Assembly (NCBI GenBank): GCA_021604005.1
Contig: BQIV01000019.1
Span: 28,527-92,526 of the forward strand
DNA from: Nitrospirales bacterium
GTDB lineage: Bacteria > Nitrospirota > Nitrospiria > Nitrospirales > UBA8639
Direction: 5' to 3'
DNA length: 64,000 nt
The number at the start of each line of letters is the position of its first letter. The stretch's first letter is position 1. The notes under the pieces were generated by a model. That model did no database searches, was not told the origin of the DNA, and was given only the letters and a program-made list of their open reading frames with translations. Below, in pieces: positions 9,456 to 19,495 of this stretch. Position numbers and translations under genes: made by a program.

Positions 9456-10628
9456 ATGCATGCTCTCATAACGTACTCCCACATGCGGTATCTTCATTTG
9501 TTGCTACTTTTGATTGCGGTTGTGGGACTCCCATTGTTTGGAATATGGCTTTCGGGATCATCAATCTGGCCGTTTCTCCATTTTCCTCCAAGACCCATGT
9601 ACGTTGACCCAGGTGAAGTTTCGTGGATTCTTTTTAACACTACCGCCTTTGGCATTGTTCTTGTCATGACACCACTTCTATGGCGACTGATAACATTTCC
9701 TCGTCTTTCTCCGTTGAAAAAAGCGCCGACTGGATCATTCCCGATTTGGGGATGGTATGCCATTGCAACATTAGCCATCGTATGGTTGGCTGCTTGGACA
9801 CGGTGGCCAGGCCTTGCAGGGGTACAACTTCACACCTTTACGCCTCTCTGGCTCAGCTATATTGTGTTGATCAATGCACTCACATTGATGCGGACGCGTC
9901 GTTGCTTGCTGGTTGATCAGCCGAAAATCTTTGTGAGCTTATTTCCGGTTAGTGCGCTATTTTGGTGGGTGTTTGAGTATCTGAATCGATTCGTTCAGAA
10001 TTGGTATTACCTGCCGAACGAAGAGGTTTCGGCCTTCGCCTATGTGTTTTTCGGAAGCCTGTCGTTCTCCATCGTCCTTCCTGCGGTTTATGGCACATAT
10101 GAATTTCTCCTATCCTTGGGGCGCATGACGGAGCCATTTCGTCACTGGTGGAAGATCAGTCTTCGGAATGAATCACAGCTTGGATGGCTATTTCTTCTGA
10201 CAGCTAGTTTGGGGTTTATCAGTATTGGGCTTTGGCCTAGGGTCCTCTATCCACTATTGTGGATTTCCCCACTGCTTTTCTTATTGGCGCTACAACTGCT
10301 TCAAGGACACGCCACGATACTCAGGAATCTTGAACATGGTGACTGGCGTCCGATTATCGTCCCAGCTATGGGCGGGCTTATCTGCGGGGTGCTTTGGGAA
10401 TTGTGGAATAGTAGCAGTTTGGCGCATTGGGAATATGCGATTCCATATCTGCATGTCTTTGAAGTGTTCGAAATGCCGATATTAGGCTATGCCGGATATC
10501 TGCCATTTGGCATGGCATGCATTGTGTGCATCCACATAACCTTCCCCGCATTACAACGTGAGCAGAAGCATGAAACCGTTTCTGCTGTTGAATGTTTGGA
10601 CTTGAAGGTAGGATGGCAAGGGCTATGA
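9456..10628 (+). CDS. polytopic membrane protein of unknown function
   Basis: A 390-residue integral membrane protein with about ten predicted membrane segments, beginning with a leucine-rich helix (residues 10-35) and ending with a short soluble tail. A central WWVFEYLNRFVQNWYY segment and a later GVLWELWNSSS segment carry conserved-looking aromatic and acidic residues inside the membrane portion. I do not recognise the family. The start could also be the ATG at 9483, which begins directly at the first helix. It converges with proC, with 105 bp between the stops. Confidence 0.8.
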   Translation: MHALITYSHMRYLHLLLLLIAVVGLPLFGIWLSGSSIWPFLHFPPRPMYVDPGEVSWILFNTTAFGIVLVMTPLLWRLITFPRLSPLKKAPTGSFPIWGWYAIATLAIVWLAAWTRWPGLAGVQLHTFTPLWLSYIVLINALTLMRTRRCLLVDQPKIFVSLFPVSALFWWVFEYLNRFVQNWYYLPNEEVSAFAYVFFGSLSFSIVLPAVYGTYEFLLSLGRMTEPFRHWWKISLRNESQLGWLFLLTASLGFISIGLWPRVLYPLLWISPLLFLLALQLLQGHATILRNLEHGDWRPIIVPAMGGLICGVLWELWNSSSLAHWEYAIPYLHVFEVFEMPILGYAGYLPFGMACIVCIHITFPALQREQKHETVSAVECLDLKVGWQGL

Positions 10629-10733
10629 CGTGCAATCTTTTCTCGGGCACCTCTCATGGATACAGCGAAACACGTATGATGATCGGATGTCCCCGTGAGG
10701 TCGAATTCTACAGACCACGCGACAGCTCACGCT

Positions 10734-11558
10734 CTATGCTTTTTTTGAGGTTCCAAGCTCTTGCGATCGCTTCGTGGCAGCAGCCACGGCATTCATCAAT
10801 GCTGCGCGAACCCCGCCGTTCTCTAATTCATGAAGTCCAGCGATGGTTGTTCCTCCAGGAGAGGTGACTCGATCTTTTAACTGTCCGGGGTGCTCGCCAC
10901 TTTCGACAACTACATGAGCCGTTCCAAGTACGGTTTGCGTGGCAAGCGTATGTGCAATGTGACGAGGAAGGCCCATGCGAACTCCGCCGTCGGCTAATGC
11001 TTCAATCATGACGTAGACATACGCAGGACCGCTTCCACTTAACCCGGTAACGGCATCCATCAGCTTTTCTTCAACGACGACCACTTTACCGGAAGCCTCA
11101 AAAATGGCGACAGCCATGTTCATATGGTCTTGGGTGACAGTTGTGCCCGCGGCGAGAGCCGTGGCGCCTTGCTGGACAAGGCAGGGAGTATTCGGCATAG
11201 CCCGGATCACGGAAGCAGACTCAGAGAGTTCATCGATGATTGCCGACAGAGGAATGCCGGCTGCGATTGAAATAACGAGTTGAGTGCTTGTCAGCCCTGC
11301 CTTGACTTGCTGGAGAACTTGGGGAAGAACTTGAGGTTTAACAGCCATAATAATAATGGTCGCCCATCTCACGGCTTCCGTATTATCGGTACCAACCTGA
11401 ATCTGATATGCGTCTTTGAGAGTATCGAGACGAGCTTGAGACACATCGGTGGCAAAGATATTGGAAGGTTTCACAACATCAGATTGCAGAAGTCCAGCTA
11501 GCAACGCTTCAGCCATATTCCCTGCACCAATAAAGGCAAATTTCTGTTTTTCTAGCAT
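10734..11558 (-). CDS. proC: pyrroline-5-carboxylate reductase
   Basis: Catalyses the last step of proline synthesis, NAD(P)H-dependent reduction of pyrroline-5-carboxylate. The N-terminal Rossmann motif AFIGAGNMAEAL, the ISIAAGIP segment, the RAMPNTPCLVQQGATAL motif and the C-terminal signature region (DRVTSPGGTTIAGL) are all intact. Length (274 residues) is normal. It stands alone on the minus strand, with a 485-bp non-coding stretch upstream. Confidence 0.97.
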   Translation of the reverse strand: MLEKQKFAFIGAGNMAEALLAGLLQSDVVKPSNIFATDVSQARLDTLKDAYQIQVGTDNTEAVRWATIIIMAVKPQVLPQVLQQVKAGLTSTQLVISIAAGIPLSAIIDELSESASVIRAMPNTPCLVQQGATALAAGTTVTQDHMNMAVAIFEASGKVVVVEEKLMDAVTGLSGSGPAYVYVMIEALADGGVRMGLPRHIAHTLATQTVLGTAHVVVESGEHPGQLKDRVTSPGGTTIAGLHELENGGVRAALMNAVAAATKRSQELGTSKKA

Positions 11559-12043
11559 GCTGGCGAGTATACCCCGCTATCGTCATAGGTTCAACTTATA
11601 ATAAAAGATCCCTGCACAAGCGGACGGGGTATTCAGTGGAAAAAGTTATCTGATTGAGTAATTACAGTTTCACAATTTCTTTCCTTTATTCGGCGACTCC
11701 ATAGCAAGCTACGGGGAATACGATTTCTTAAAAGGATTAACCGAACGTCTCTCACGGTGATGAATAACACGCCGGTCTGTGGTCTTCTAAATCCTTACAT
11801 GGTGACTGAAAACACGGAAGGCTTGGCATTAATTCGTCCTTAAGATCCATGAATGTCATAATCATCATCGAACGCACATCGGGCAGTGATCCATCCCCTA
11901 GTCAGCACTACCGTGCAATGCCTGCGTCTGTCTCGTATCTCATCAAAAGTCTGATTGTCGCAAGGTGCTTGACGTGATAGCATCAATGTATTGACGCTCA
12001 GTCAACGTCGAAAGGCCCTCTGTACCTGGGTTAGGAGAAAAAA
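11559..12043. other. intergenic region, no gene seen
   Basis: About 485 bp between the divergent proC and PEP-CTERM genes. It should hold both promoters. No conserved small open frame, strong hairpin or repeat stood out. The last 10 bp carry the AGGAG ribosome site (12033-12037) of the PEP-CTERM gene. Confidence 0.5.
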
Positions 12044-12745
12044 ATGAGAAGACTGACAGGAAACAGTATGAAGCGGCGACATCCACTCACAGCTATGATC
12101 GGCGCTATGCTCATATGCATTTTCCTGTCCACACACCCCGCCGACGCGGTGACCCTCAATGTGAACCCCACCACCCTGCAGTTGGAGGGTGCCTCGAACG
12201 TCAACGTTGGCGGCATCCTATATGATGTCGAGTTTCTCGCTGGCGCCTGCATCACCATATTTCCTGACTGCAATGCAACAACCGAACTCACCTTTCAAAC
12301 AGGCAAGGCAGCCTTACAGGCCGCAGTTGCTCTTAACGATCAAGTATTCGTTGACAGTCCAGCCGGCCAATTTGACTCAAACCCGGAATTGACTCGCGGG
12401 TGTACATTTCACCATAACTGTAGCATCTCTATTCCATACCATATAGATGAACCCAGTCCTGGGGATCCATTGAGGCCAATCTTTGTGGAGTTTTTTGAGG
12501 TCTTTAACTTTTCTGTGCCCGAGGATAGGCCTGATATAGTGGATTTCGTCTTTCGCTCTCGTTTCGCTGCGTCAACTGTGAACCTTAGTGGTGAAAGCAT
12601 CTACGCAAGATTTCGTACGGCGGTGAACGGTCCAGCTCCCGTCCCGGAGCCCGGCACGATACTGTTACTAAGCTCAGGTCTCCTTGCCCTGACCGGCTAT
12701 CGGTGGCGCCAAAAACGGCGTTTAGCTTACTCGCCCGTTAAATAA
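12044..12745 (+). CDS. PEP-CTERM sorting domain protein
   Basis: Exported 233-residue protein with an N-terminal signal peptide (cleaved near PADA) and a C-terminal PEP-CTERM sorting signal: VPEPGT, a hydrophobic helix (ILLLSSGLLALTGY) and a basic tail (RWRQKRR). Such proteins are processed by an exosortase and usually become part of extracellular polysaccharide or surface material; no exosortase gene is in this window. The mature middle contains a few Cys pairs (ACITIFPDC, CTFHHNC) and is otherwise unrecognised. The ATG at 12044 has AGGAG six bases upstream. Confidence 0.88.
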   Translation: MRRLTGNSMKRRHPLTAMIGAMLICIFLSTHPADAVTLNVNPTTLQLEGASNVNVGGILYDVEFLAGACITIFPDCNATTELTFQTGKAALQAAVALNDQVFVDSPAGQFDSNPELTRGCTFHHNCSISIPYHIDEPSPGDPLRPIFVEFFEVFNFSVPEDRPDIVDFVFRSRFAASTVNLSGESIYARFRTAVNGPAPVPEPGTILLLSSGLLALTGYRWRQKRRLAYSPVK

Positions 12746-13325
12746 TGCCCTTCGGTTCCTATCGTCACGACTGAAACATGGCACCCTAAGTCGCCAAGAT
12801 GTTGATCGTCTTCGCTACTCGAGTTTGTAAATTCGGTTCATCGTGTCATGCCTCCATGCCGTCGTCATAGCCACCGTGATCTCTTCTCAACTCAACTGAT
12901 ATCCGAGAATAGCCAACTCCTTATACTGATTGGGGTAGCTTGGCATTGATCACAAGGTGCACATAGCAAGCCTTAAAGGTGGATATCACAACGTTACTTG
13001 TTTAAGAGTTATGGAGAAGAAGGTCTCTTCAACGACATCTTCCTCTTCAACGTTCGATGCAACTCGTACGATTTATTCTTCTTTCGTCTGGACACGGCAC
13101 GTTGACAGTCCTGAGTTGCTGGTCTGAGCTCTGGGAAGGTATAGTTTTAAAAGGGAGGGTAAGCAGGGACATCGCCATTTCATCTTCCACCCTACTTTAC
13201 GAATCATGTCCATCTTTTTCTAGAAGAAGACAGAATACCAAATTGGAATGAACTGGCCAGGGAGCATGGAGTGCTGACATGAAGCAATCATCTTCGTTAC
13301 TTACCGATTCTGGGAGGAGCATGTG
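12746..13325. other. intergenic region, no gene seen
   Basis: About 580 bp between two plus-strand genes. I found no open frame with coding character, no RNA gene and no repeat matching elsewhere in the window. The final bases hold the GGGAGGAG ribosome site (13312-13319) of the next gene. Confidence 0.5.
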
Positions 13326-14429
13326 ATGAGACGGGAAATATCCTTGATAGGCTGTGTGTTTCTATGCTTTGCGATGATCTCTGACGTCTCTGCGGCAAGC
13401 CGGGATAATTTTTCATCTGAACAAAAGGAAAAACTGGCTAAGGCGAATGTAATATTTGTGAATGTTTTGGCATTGACTCATCGAGGCCGTGGCGATGCGG
13501 CTCCGCTCGTCGACGTCATCTCTCGTCGCTTACAAGAACTTGACTACACCATCGTAACTGATCGTAAACAACCACATGACGTTGAATTTCGTGTCAAATG
13601 TGAGGAAAAGAAAAAATCCACAAGAACGACGAGAGCCGGTGGTGACGCCGATCAGGTAGATAATCCGGCACGTCTCTGGAAGGGACCTGCCTGTTTATTT
13701 ACCTATTTTTTGGAAGGGAAAGCCTCGGGTTGGCAAAAAGAAGTCCGGACAGATTTTGACGATGTTCGTGCTGCGGCCAAGGCCGCGAATGTGAAAAACA
13801 CTGGGGATTACGCCTTAGCCCAACTCAAACACAAGCTCGAAGAGTATGATTTCCCGGTCAAGCTTGCCGCACAATGGGGGCACGATCAACGACTCCTGGC
13901 TTTACTGAAGAATTCAAATACGTCTGAAGATCGAAAGCTTCTGGTACTCTCCGTCATGCCTCATTTTCAATCACAAGAAGCCCAACCCTACTTACAAGAA
14001 TTTCAACAAGAGGAGACGTACTCGGTAGAAAGCATTGCCGCACTGGCAGCAACGGGAAGTCCTGGAATTCCCATTCTCACCAAGATATTTACGAATACAA
14101 AGAATGACTCTTCAATCCGTGCTGCTGCGGCCAAAGGCTTAGGGTCAATTGGTGCCACAACTGGAAATCACTCCATTACGCCTCCGATGTTAAATTATCT
14201 TACCGACCACGTGGATGATCTCGAGTCATCAGAGGATATTGATTTTCCTGTGATGACCGAAGTGGTCTGGGGGCTCGGAAAGTTGCGGGATGGGAAATCG
14301 ATTGACCCGCTTCGGAAATTAGAAGAAAAAGTTTGGCTGATCTACGATACATCAAAACCCATGAGTGAGCTTCGGCTGGCCGTGGATTGGACGATTAAAC
14401 AAGTCGATATGGATGAACAAGCGAATTAA
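13326..14429 (+). CDS. secreted HEAT-repeat-like protein
   Basis: About 367 residues with a signal peptide (cleaved near VSAAS). The N-terminal half (about 40-150) is a mixed alpha/beta region with a run of basic residues (CEEKKKSTRTTRAGG) and no recognised family. The C-terminal half (about 185-360) consists of short paired helices with the alternation typical of HEAT repeats (for example IRAAAAKGLGSIG and VVWGLGKLRDGKSIDPL). GTG at 13323 is also in frame, but the ATG at 13326 has the better spacing from AGGAG. Two further exported-protein genes follow on the same strand within 60-65 bp each, suggesting an operon. Confidence 0.78.
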   Translation: MRREISLIGCVFLCFAMISDVSAASRDNFSSEQKEKLAKANVIFVNVLALTHRGRGDAAPLVDVISRRLQELDYTIVTDRKQPHDVEFRVKCEEKKKSTRTTRAGGDADQVDNPARLWKGPACLFTYFLEGKASGWQKEVRTDFDDVRAAAKAANVKNTGDYALAQLKHKLEEYDFPVKLAAQWGHDQRLLALLKNSNTSEDRKLLVLSVMPHFQSQEAQPYLQEFQQEETYSVESIAALAATGSPGIPILTKIFTNTKNDSSIRAAAAKGLGSIGATTGNHSITPPMLNYLTDHVDDLESSEDIDFPVMTEVVWGLGKLRDGKSIDPLRKLEEKVWLIYDTSKPMSELRLAVDWTIKQVDMDEQAN

Positions 14430-14492
14430 CGGACAGAGATATATTCGATTATTGCAAGTTTTTTCACAATTCCGAACACATCGCATCAACGC

Positions 14493-15020
14493 ATGGAACG
14501 ATTGGATCAAGGTTTTGTATGGAAATTACCCATTGTTCTTCTTGTCTCCGTCGTCTTGGGACTCAGTGCTCACCCGTTCGCTCAGCTTGTCGGAGAGCAG
14601 GCAGAATTAGAACGGTTAGTACGGCAGGCAGATGATGCGATCTCCAGTGGGGATCCACATGGAGCTACCCTTTCGAGCGGAAAAGCCGCCCTTATGGCTG
14701 CGCATTTAGCGAGAAAAGATGCTGACACGGCACTTCAGACGGTGTATTCGGGAGCGGAAGCCTTGTTTCGTACCCAAGAGAACGGGTATCGAGCGCTTGC
14801 CCTCTTTGAGCAAGCCGGGGGACAGCCCCCAGCTCCAATCGGTGCCTGTCAATTACTGGTCTTAGCTAGCCAGCATCGTGTCACGGCACAGAACATTTTC
14901 TCAACCATTGAAGTTCGCAAGCCATCTGAGGCTACATCCCTTCTTCAACGTTATCTACCACACGTTCAAGAATGGACGGAAATTCTTCAAGAATTACAGG
15001 CTGATTTTTCTTGTTCATAA
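14493..15020 (+). CDS. hypothetical exported helical protein
   Basis: A 175-residue protein with one N-terminal hydrophobic segment (KLPIVLLVSVVLGLSAHPFA) that may be a signal peptide or membrane anchor. The remainder is alpha-helical with an amphipathic, TPR-like pattern (ELERLVRQADDAISSGD, then Ala-rich helices to about 150) and two or three cysteines. No family recognised. It sits between the HEAT-repeat gene and the large RIFT-barrel gene, 63 bp from each, all on the plus strand. Confidence 0.65.
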   Translation: MERLDQGFVWKLPIVLLVSVVLGLSAHPFAQLVGEQAELERLVRQADDAISSGDPHGATLSSGKAALMAAHLARKDADTALQTVYSGAEALFRTQENGYRALALFEQAGGQPPAPIGACQLLVLASQHRVTAQNIFSTIEVRKPSEATSLLQRYLPHVQEWTEILQELQADFSCS

Positions 15021-15083
15021 TCCAGCAATCTCGCCAGTTCACGTCATTCAACTATTCCGTATCGAGTTGAAAGTATTCCAGGC

Positions 15084-17561
15084 ATGAGTATGTTGCGAGC
15101 TATTTTGACGATACTTCTCGGCTTCGGAGGAACGTGTTTTTTCGTCGATATGTCCAGTCAATATGTTTATGCGATGCCAGCGAGCGATACGCTCAGCCTT
15201 GCGAGGCAGCAGACTCGCACATTCGACTTGCAAGGCCAGACGGAATCGGGTTCGATACGTCAGAGTTCATCCGCAGCGCCTAATACCATTCAACTGTTTA
15301 ACACCTCCAATGTTGTGCAAACCCAGAGAGCTATCTCTGTCGCTCGGCCATTTCCCAAAGGCACTATCATGCACTTTGCACAAGCCAAAATCCAGGGCAT
15401 GAAAGTTCTGACGCAATGTGATGTCAAAAATCGATGGCGTGATGGATCCGTGAAATTTGCCATTGTAAGCTTTGTTGTGCCGTCCCTGCCGTTGTCCGGG
15501 GGTGTTGAGGTTGAATTTGTCAATCAGCCAACCGGTCACAATACGCACTTCCTGCGTCAAGCACATATGTTGGAGGGTGAGTACAATTTTGATGCCTCCA
15601 TTCAGATGCATGGTGAACGAAATCGCACTGTGCAAGCACGGAAAATGTTGAAGGACGGTAAATTTCGTTATTGGTTGCAGGGACCCATTGTGACAGCCAT
15701 TATCATCGAAGACCGTACGCCTGCTCGTAGCGAGGACCAAGACTTTGGTGACGGAAGCAAGGCGCTTCATCCTATCTTTGAAGCATGGTTTTATCCTCAA
15801 GGAAAACATGTGCAGGTCGGCTACACCGTTGAAAACATGTGGGCGAGTTCCACTCTTTCCCACAGCATGAGAGATCTTTCCTACCGCTTCACTCTCAAAA
15901 CAGGGCATGCGCACCCCGTCACAACATGGACCCATCCTTCCTTTACCCATATTGGACAATCCCGTTGGCATAAAACGTTTTGGATTGGAAGTGGCCCGGA
16001 ACCTGTGAGAGTCGATTACAATTTCGCGTATCTGGTCACGACCGGCGCACTTCCCCATTACGATACGTCTTTGAATGTCTCTCCAGCTCTCGAAACTACA
16101 CGATATCGAACCTACCGACAGTACAGCAGCACATTGGATGGGAATACAGGAACAAAGTCCGGCTATCTTGGAAACTACGGTAAAGCCTTAAATGCACCGG
16201 GAAAAAACGATTGGATAGGCTTGCAAGCCACCTGGGAAATACTGTGGCTCTACTCCATGAGTGAACAAGGCTATGCCATGATGTTGGGAAATGCGGATCT
16301 GGCAGGTCGTCTTCCTATTCATCTCAGAGAAGCTGACTCTACGGCGGGAAGCGGAGAGTATTTTGATCAATCCTGGAGCCGGCATAGGAATCTCTGGCAA
16401 CAGGGAATCAACTTGAGAACAGGAACGATAGGGACCTTTGGAAGAATTGTCTCCATCAATGCCAGGCCGACGAGTCAATTTTCGGGCATCTTGGATTCTG
16501 GAAATAATGCCGACCGGATTCAACGGGGGTTCATTTCCAACGATGGTTGGACAGAAACCGACTCGAGTCATCATACCGATGCCTGTTATTCCGCCTATCT
16601 GTTCAGTGGACGGTATTATTACCTTGAATGCTTACAGTTTGATGCCAACTTTCGCCTTGGCTGGCAACGGTCTGGATGGAATAGTCATGTAGCTAGGCCA
16701 GGAAATGAAGGACTGTTAAATAACCAAAATGTCCGATCGGATGCCTGGGGGTTAAAAGTTCTTGTCTATGCAGCGTTTATCTCGCCGGATGGAGAACCGG
16801 AGCAAGCCTACTTCATCGATAAACTTCATAATAATATTACGGCGTGGGAAGGAGTCCAACATCTTCCTCCCACCTACTCAGGAAGAGATGAGATCTGGAG
16901 GTGGGGACGACATATCAGGACGACAAATCCTTATTGGGTATTTCCCGGCAAGCAACCGTCACCGCTTGGTCAATGGAGTACCGGGACGAAAGATTTTTTA
17001 CAAAACCCCATTCGCAACGATGGCTCCTTAACGCATGCCACATCCCCATGGGAAGAGAACTTTATGCTTGTGGTCTTGGGAATGGCAAAACAAATGGAAG
17101 TGGCAGATACGTCAAGACTGTTACAGTTTATGGCGAAAAAGCGATTTCACTTGAATCTGGACGAGACCCCGACAAGCCTGGGTAACCTGGTTGAAGCTTA
17201 TCGTGATCCCACGATTGAAACATCCACCGGTCAGTGGGTTTCCAATTTCACAGATTTTGCGAACCATTATGACTCCTCCATCCCGCCTTTTACGCATAGG
17301 AGAACAAATCTCGCTCCCGACCATAGTTATGCCTTTATCGCGTTATCTGCCGATAGTTTTTTGACTCCCTATATGGTGGACGGTCTGAGCGGTCAAGAAA
17401 GCTGGCGTGCTAATAAAGCTGCGACGCCGTTTCAAGAACGCCTTGAAACAGGCAGTCCGAAATGGTCACTGATTCCCATGGGGAGTGCCGGCCGTAATAT
17501 GAAGGCGTTAACAGGAGCCATTCCTCCCGCATCTCCTCGAAATCTTAAGACAATTCAGTAG
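15084..17561 (+). CDS. large secreted protein with YetA-like RIFT-barrel N-domain
   Basis: An 825-residue exported protein; the signal peptide ends near YVYAMP. Residues about 65-150 contain PFPKGT, then a segment with QCDVKNRWRDGSVKFA. That pattern resembles the N-terminal RIFT-barrel domain of exo-rhamnogalacturonan lyase (PcRGLX/YetA) proteins, where G-x-P-F-x-K-G and W-x-D-G-S-x-K recur. The central and C-terminal parts (about 200-800) are rich in Trp, Tyr and His and may form an (alpha/alpha) toroid typical of polysaccharide lyases. Catalytic residues cannot be assigned by eye. A role in polysaccharide cleavage or binding at the cell surface is therefore inference. It converges with the AsmA gene 43 bp away. 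Confidence 0.72.
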   Translation: MSMLRAILTILLGFGGTCFFVDMSSQYVYAMPASDTLSLARQQTRTFDLQGQTESGSIRQSSSAAPNTIQLFNTSNVVQTQRAISVARPFPKGTIMHFAQAKIQGMKVLTQCDVKNRWRDGSVKFAIVSFVVPSLPLSGGVEVEFVNQPTGHNTHFLRQAHMLEGEYNFDASIQMHGERNRTVQARKMLKDGKFRYWLQGPIVTAIIIEDRTPARSEDQDFGDGSKALHPIFEAWFYPQGKHVQVGYTVENMWASSTLSHSMRDLSYRFTLKTGHAHPVTTWTHPSFTHIGQSRWHKTFWIGSGPEPVRVDYNFAYLVTTGALPHYDTSLNVSPALETTRYRTYRQYSSTLDGNTGTKSGYLGNYGKALNAPGKNDWIGLQATWEILWLYSMSEQGYAMMLGNADLAGRLPIHLREADSTAGSGEYFDQSWSRHRNLWQQGINLRTGTIGTFGRIVSINARPTSQFSGILDSGNNADRIQRGFISNDGWTETDSSHHTDACYSAYLFSGRYYYLECLQFDANFRLGWQRSGWNSHVARPGNEGLLNNQNVRSDAWGLKVLVYAAFISPDGEPEQAYFIDKLHNNITAWEGVQHLPPTYSGRDEIWRWGRHIRTTNPYWVFPGKQPSPLGQWSTGTKDFLQNPIRNDGSLTHATSPWEENFMLVVLGMAKQMEVADTSRLLQFMAKKRFHLNLDETPTSLGNLVEAYRDPTIETSTGQWVSNFTDFANHYDSSIPPFTHRRTNLAPDHSYAFIALSADSFLTPYMVDGLSGQESWRANKAATPFQERLETGSPKWSLIPMGSAGRNMKALTGAIPPASPRNLKTIQ

Positions 17562-17604
17562 ACACTGAAACAGAAAATGGGTTGTGAGGTGGAGTGAATC
17601 GTCA

Positions 17605-19464
17605 TTATTTTCCGAATAGATGTTTGAAAAGGTCTTTTCCTTGGTGCAAGAGTTCTTCCATCTCTTTCGGGCTACCTTCAAGAATTTTTTTCATGCTTGA
17701 CCCCACCTGCTTCTGCAGGCGCCGTTGTATTGCGCCAAAATCCAATCCGACCGCCGGTTCAGTGATATAACCGTTCACCGTAAATGGAACGGCCAGTGAG
17801 CCGTGTTCTAATGCCATCTTGGCAATTGGCATGTGTTGAATAATTTTTTTGGATATGGTCGTGCCTAATCGTAAATCCCCAGTGATGTGCATCGAGCGAT
17901 CGCGCATGATCATCCCTGAACCCTGCATGAGAAAGGTGTCGTCACGGCCTTGCACCTGAGCAGATTTGATAGGGAATTGCTCATTGCGAAAATCTACGTC
18001 GCTGTGAAAGTGTGCAAAACGTGTCACACCTTGTCCGGTGCTCAAGAGGCCTTTGAGTTTCAACACACGTTCAATATGTTTCAATAAGTCAAAACCTTGT
18101 AATTGTCCATTGGCGATTGCTAGGTGCGCGCGACCAAAAAGGTGAGGAGGTTGTTTTTCGGGAACTGTGCCTTTCAAGTCCCAATTCATCTCTCCGGTTC
18201 CCTGTACCGTAACCGGGGTGGGCTGAAGAATCTGTTGAACCTCTTCAATCTTGATGTGTTCAAAGGTTCCTGTTGACTGAAAGGCAGGAACCTCGGAACG
18301 CATGTTCCATGTCCCATGCGCAGTGACGTGACCGTCGAACAGCGTTCCCGTAAGTGCGTCAATATGGATCAACGTCTCATCGACTGTTGCGTGAACATCA
18401 ATTGTGTGCATCGACACAGGACGATGGAGAGGCAGCGATATTGGAATATCTTGACTGTGGAGAACTGGAGTTGTTGCATGGATTTTCAGATTCCTCCCAA
18501 GGGCGCGACCGGAAACCGTGAGAATCGATTCCCCCATTTCCAGCTGAAACTGAAGCGGATCACACTGTAGGTCAGTTTGTACTAAGGTCAACGTGTCTGT
18601 TTCTCGTACTGGTGCTTGGAGATGGGCAAAAAACTGTGTCATGAAAACAGGCCTATCGAGTCGGATACTGAAGGGAAGATCGTCTGAGGCAATCTTTGAC
18701 GATGACAAATCGAGAGCAAGCATGCCCTCTCGTATATGCCCTTTGGCGTTAAGACCTGATTGGCCAAGCTGTACACGCATCTCAATTTTCGGGATATCCA
18801 AATTTGGTTGAAGCGGGCCAACGATTCCTTCCAACGATACCGGAAGTTGTGAAGGGATAAGCGTTCCATGGACAGAGAATTGTGCTGTCGCACCAACTCG
18901 AACGGACTCTGTTTTCATCTCAATATTTTCCAGCTGATACCAGTGATCGTGTTCTTGAGAATGATCCTCGTACCGTAACGTTCCGTTCGATATCGTGAGC
19001 TGCTCCACGCCAAGCATCGCGAAGACCGATTCAGGTGATTCCTCAGTCGTCGAAGCATCGGAGCTTTTTGGTGTTCCTTGTCCCAGCGTTGCGGTATTCA
19101 GTGTATCTTCTTCTCCGCGAACTAACATGATACGGGGTTGATCCAGAGTCAAACTATGGATTTCAATTCGACGTTGAAGAAGCGGTTTCCATTTTATGGC
19201 GACTTCAATTGACGGAACTTCAACAAAGGGGGCATGAGTAATACTGGGATCATCAAAAATCTTTGCGCCTTCAATGTGAAGCCCGATCTGTGGATACCAC
19301 ATTGCACGGATATGCGATATTTCGATCTTTCGGTTCAATGCCTGTTCAACAATCGGAATGTATTGCTCACGATATCGATTGAGGTCCAGCCAATATGGAA
19401 CAGTCAAGATCACAAGAAGAAGAAGGCCTAGAAGACAACCGATGACGATCATGACTTTTTTCAC
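17605..19464 (-). CDS. AsmA family protein
   Basis: Inner-membrane-anchored AsmA-like protein; the family spans the periplasm and is linked to lipid transport and outer-membrane assembly. A single N-terminal membrane helix (VMIVIGCLLGLLLLVILTVPYWL) is followed by the AsmA N-terminal signature (YREQYIPIVEQALNRKIEI) and long beta-groove repeats, with a C-terminal AsmA_2-like segment (FRNEQFPIKSAQVQGRDD). The open frame runs on to 19719, but that would overlap the upstream gene by over 200 bp. A GTG at 19464 with an AAAGGAAAGG site gives a clean start (MKKVMIVIG) and 619 residues. Last gene of the lipoprotein operon. Confidence 0.85.
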   Translation of the reverse strand: MKKVMIVIGCLLGLLLLVILTVPYWLDLNRYREQYIPIVEQALNRKIEISHIRAMWYPQIGLHIEGAKIFDDPSITHAPFVEVPSIEVAIKWKPLLQRRIEIHSLTLDQPRIMLVRGEEDTLNTATLGQGTPKSSDASTTEESPESVFAMLGVEQLTISNGTLRYEDHSQEHDHWYQLENIEMKTESVRVGATAQFSVHGTLIPSQLPVSLEGIVGPLQPNLDIPKIEMRVQLGQSGLNAKGHIREGMLALDLSSSKIASDDLPFSIRLDRPVFMTQFFAHLQAPVRETDTLTLVQTDLQCDPLQFQLEMGESILTVSGRALGRNLKIHATTPVLHSQDIPISLPLHRPVSMHTIDVHATVDETLIHIDALTGTLFDGHVTAHGTWNMRSEVPAFQSTGTFEHIKIEEVQQILQPTPVTVQGTGEMNWDLKGTVPEKQPPHLFGRAHLAIANGQLQGFDLLKHIERVLKLKGLLSTGQGVTRFAHFHSDVDFRNEQFPIKSAQVQGRDDTFLMQGSGMIMRDRSMHITGDLRLGTTISKKIIQHMPIAKMALEHGSLAVPFTVNGYITEPAVGLDFGAIQRRLQKQVGSSMKKILEGSPKEMEELLHQGKDLFKHLFGK

Positions 19465-19495
19465 AAACCTTTCCTTTGTCGTCCCTTTGACTTGC

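Noticed and set aside
15267..16058. Minus-strand 263-residue frame
   Set aside because: Lies wholly inside the 825-residue secreted protein gene on the other strand, whose frame has a signal peptide and consistent motifs.
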